Source: a bacterium (GTDB taxonomy: Bacteria > JAHJDO01). From it: a stretch of DNA of 7,117 nucleotides. Shown in pieces: positions 6,848 to 7,117 of the stretch (position 1 is its first letter; the number at the start of each line of letters is the position of its first letter). Made by a program: the position numbers and the translations under genes. The stretch covers positions 1 through 7,117 of the forward strand of contig JAGMBN010000063.1 in NCBI GenBank assembly GCA_023129655.1. The letters run 5' to 3'. The notes beneath the pieces are model-generated. The model was not told the origin of the DNA. It worked only from the letters and a program-made list of their open reading frames with translations, and did not search any database.

Positions 6848-6876
6848 TTGAAAATATAGATTTTTTGTGGTATAAG
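6848..6876 (+). promoter_or_regulatory. Sigma70-type promoter of tRNA-Val
   Basis: TTGAAA (6848-6853) and TATAAG (6871-6876) are separated by an ideal 17 nt, and TG at 6868-6869 gives an extended -10. The start would fall near 6883, just before the tRNA at 6891. It probably also drives the zinc-ribbon ORF downstream. Confidence 0.65.
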
Positions 6877-6890
6877 TTTCTGTGAATTTA

Positions 6891-6962
6891 GGGCGATTAA
6901 CTCAGCGGTAGAGTGCTACTTTCACAGAGTAGAAGCCACTGGTTCAAACCCAGTATCGCCCA
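6891..6962 (+). tRNA. tRNA-Val (anticodon CAC)
   Basis: The 72-nt cloverleaf is complete: acceptor GGGCGAT/ATCGCCC, D stem ACTC/GAGT, anticodon stem CTACT/AGTAG with loop TTCACAG giving anticodon CAC (reads GUG), five-base variable loop, T stem ACTGG/CCAGT with loop TTCAAAC, and discriminator A. All stems pair perfectly. CCA is not encoded (ACTA follows), so the end must be added by the CCA-adding enzyme. Confidence 0.96.
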
Positions 6963-6983
6963 CTAAACAGATGGAGGGCTGAT

Positions 6984-7117
6984 ATGAAGTGTGATACGTG
7001 CGGTAAAGAGGTTTTTAAGGTAAAAAGGATTGTTCTTGAGAAAGGCTATGATAGGACACAAGCAAGAGCAATTTATAATTGCGAAGAGTGTTATAGAAAA
7101 AAGGAAGCTGATATAGA
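6984..7117 (+). CDS. Small two-CxxC zinc-ribbon-like protein (C-terminus beyond window)
   Basis: The ATG at 6984 has GGAGGG (6973-6978) 5 nt upstream. The 44 visible codons stay open to the edge. CxxC pairs at C3/C6 (MKCDTCGKEV) and C33/C36 (YNCEECYRKK), 26 residues apart, suggest a single zinc-binding ribbon or treble-clef-like fold; the sequence between them is basic. There is no signal peptide, so it is probably cytoplasmic. It starts 21 nt after tRNA-Val with no promoter visible between, so it is likely co-transcribed with the tRNA. I do not recognise a named family, and function is unknown; nucleic-acid binding or a regulatory role would be speculation. The full length cannot be judged from this window. 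Confidence 0.75.
   Translation, partial: MKCDTCGKEVFKVKRIVLEKGYDRTQARAIYNCEECYRKKEADI

Overview
The window reads as ordinary bacterial chromosome of low G+C content. It uses the standard code and strong Shine-Dalgarno (SD) sequences, and most genes lie on the minus strand. It probably comes from an uncultivated lineage. A secreted LamG/glycosidase-like mosaic protein, an AT-rich degenerate intergenic repeat and a short two-CxxC protein remind me of Omnitrophota and related candidate phyla, but this is recollection only and I hold the taxonomic guess weakly.

Layout from the right, in the direction of transcription. A divergent intergenic region (6755-6890) holds two good sigma70-type promoters facing away from each other, with a short palindrome between them. 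Rightwards (+): tRNA-Val(CAC) and, 21 nt later, the start of a small two-CxxC zinc-ribbon-like protein that runs off the window. Leftwards (-): proC (pyrroline-5-carboxylate reductase), then ileS (isoleucyl-tRNA synthetase, TTG start, SD inside the end of proC), then a 29-codon ORF whose SD lies inside the last codons of ileS. The spacing implies one translationally coupled transcript.

At 2957-3187 lies an AT-rich stretch with a near-palindrome, degenerate heptamer-like repeats, an orphan near-perfect SD and a possible promoter. Downstream of it, still on the minus strand, a single open frame fills 2956 to the left edge (at least 985 codons, no stop). It starts with a signal peptide and a LamG (concanavalin A-like) domain, continues through beta-rich linker domains into a probable TIM-barrel glycoside-hydrolase-like domain, and ends at the edge in what looks like the beginning of a carbohydrate-binding module.

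Functionally there are two unrelated blocks: a housekeeping block (proline synthesis, isoleucine charging, a valine tRNA) and an exported carbohydrate-binding or carbohydrate-degrading protein. I see no defence system, CRISPR array, transposase or phage gene. The parts most worth a second look are the multidomain secreted protein, the repeat-derived small ORF after ileS, and the non-canonical HVGQ signature in IleRS.
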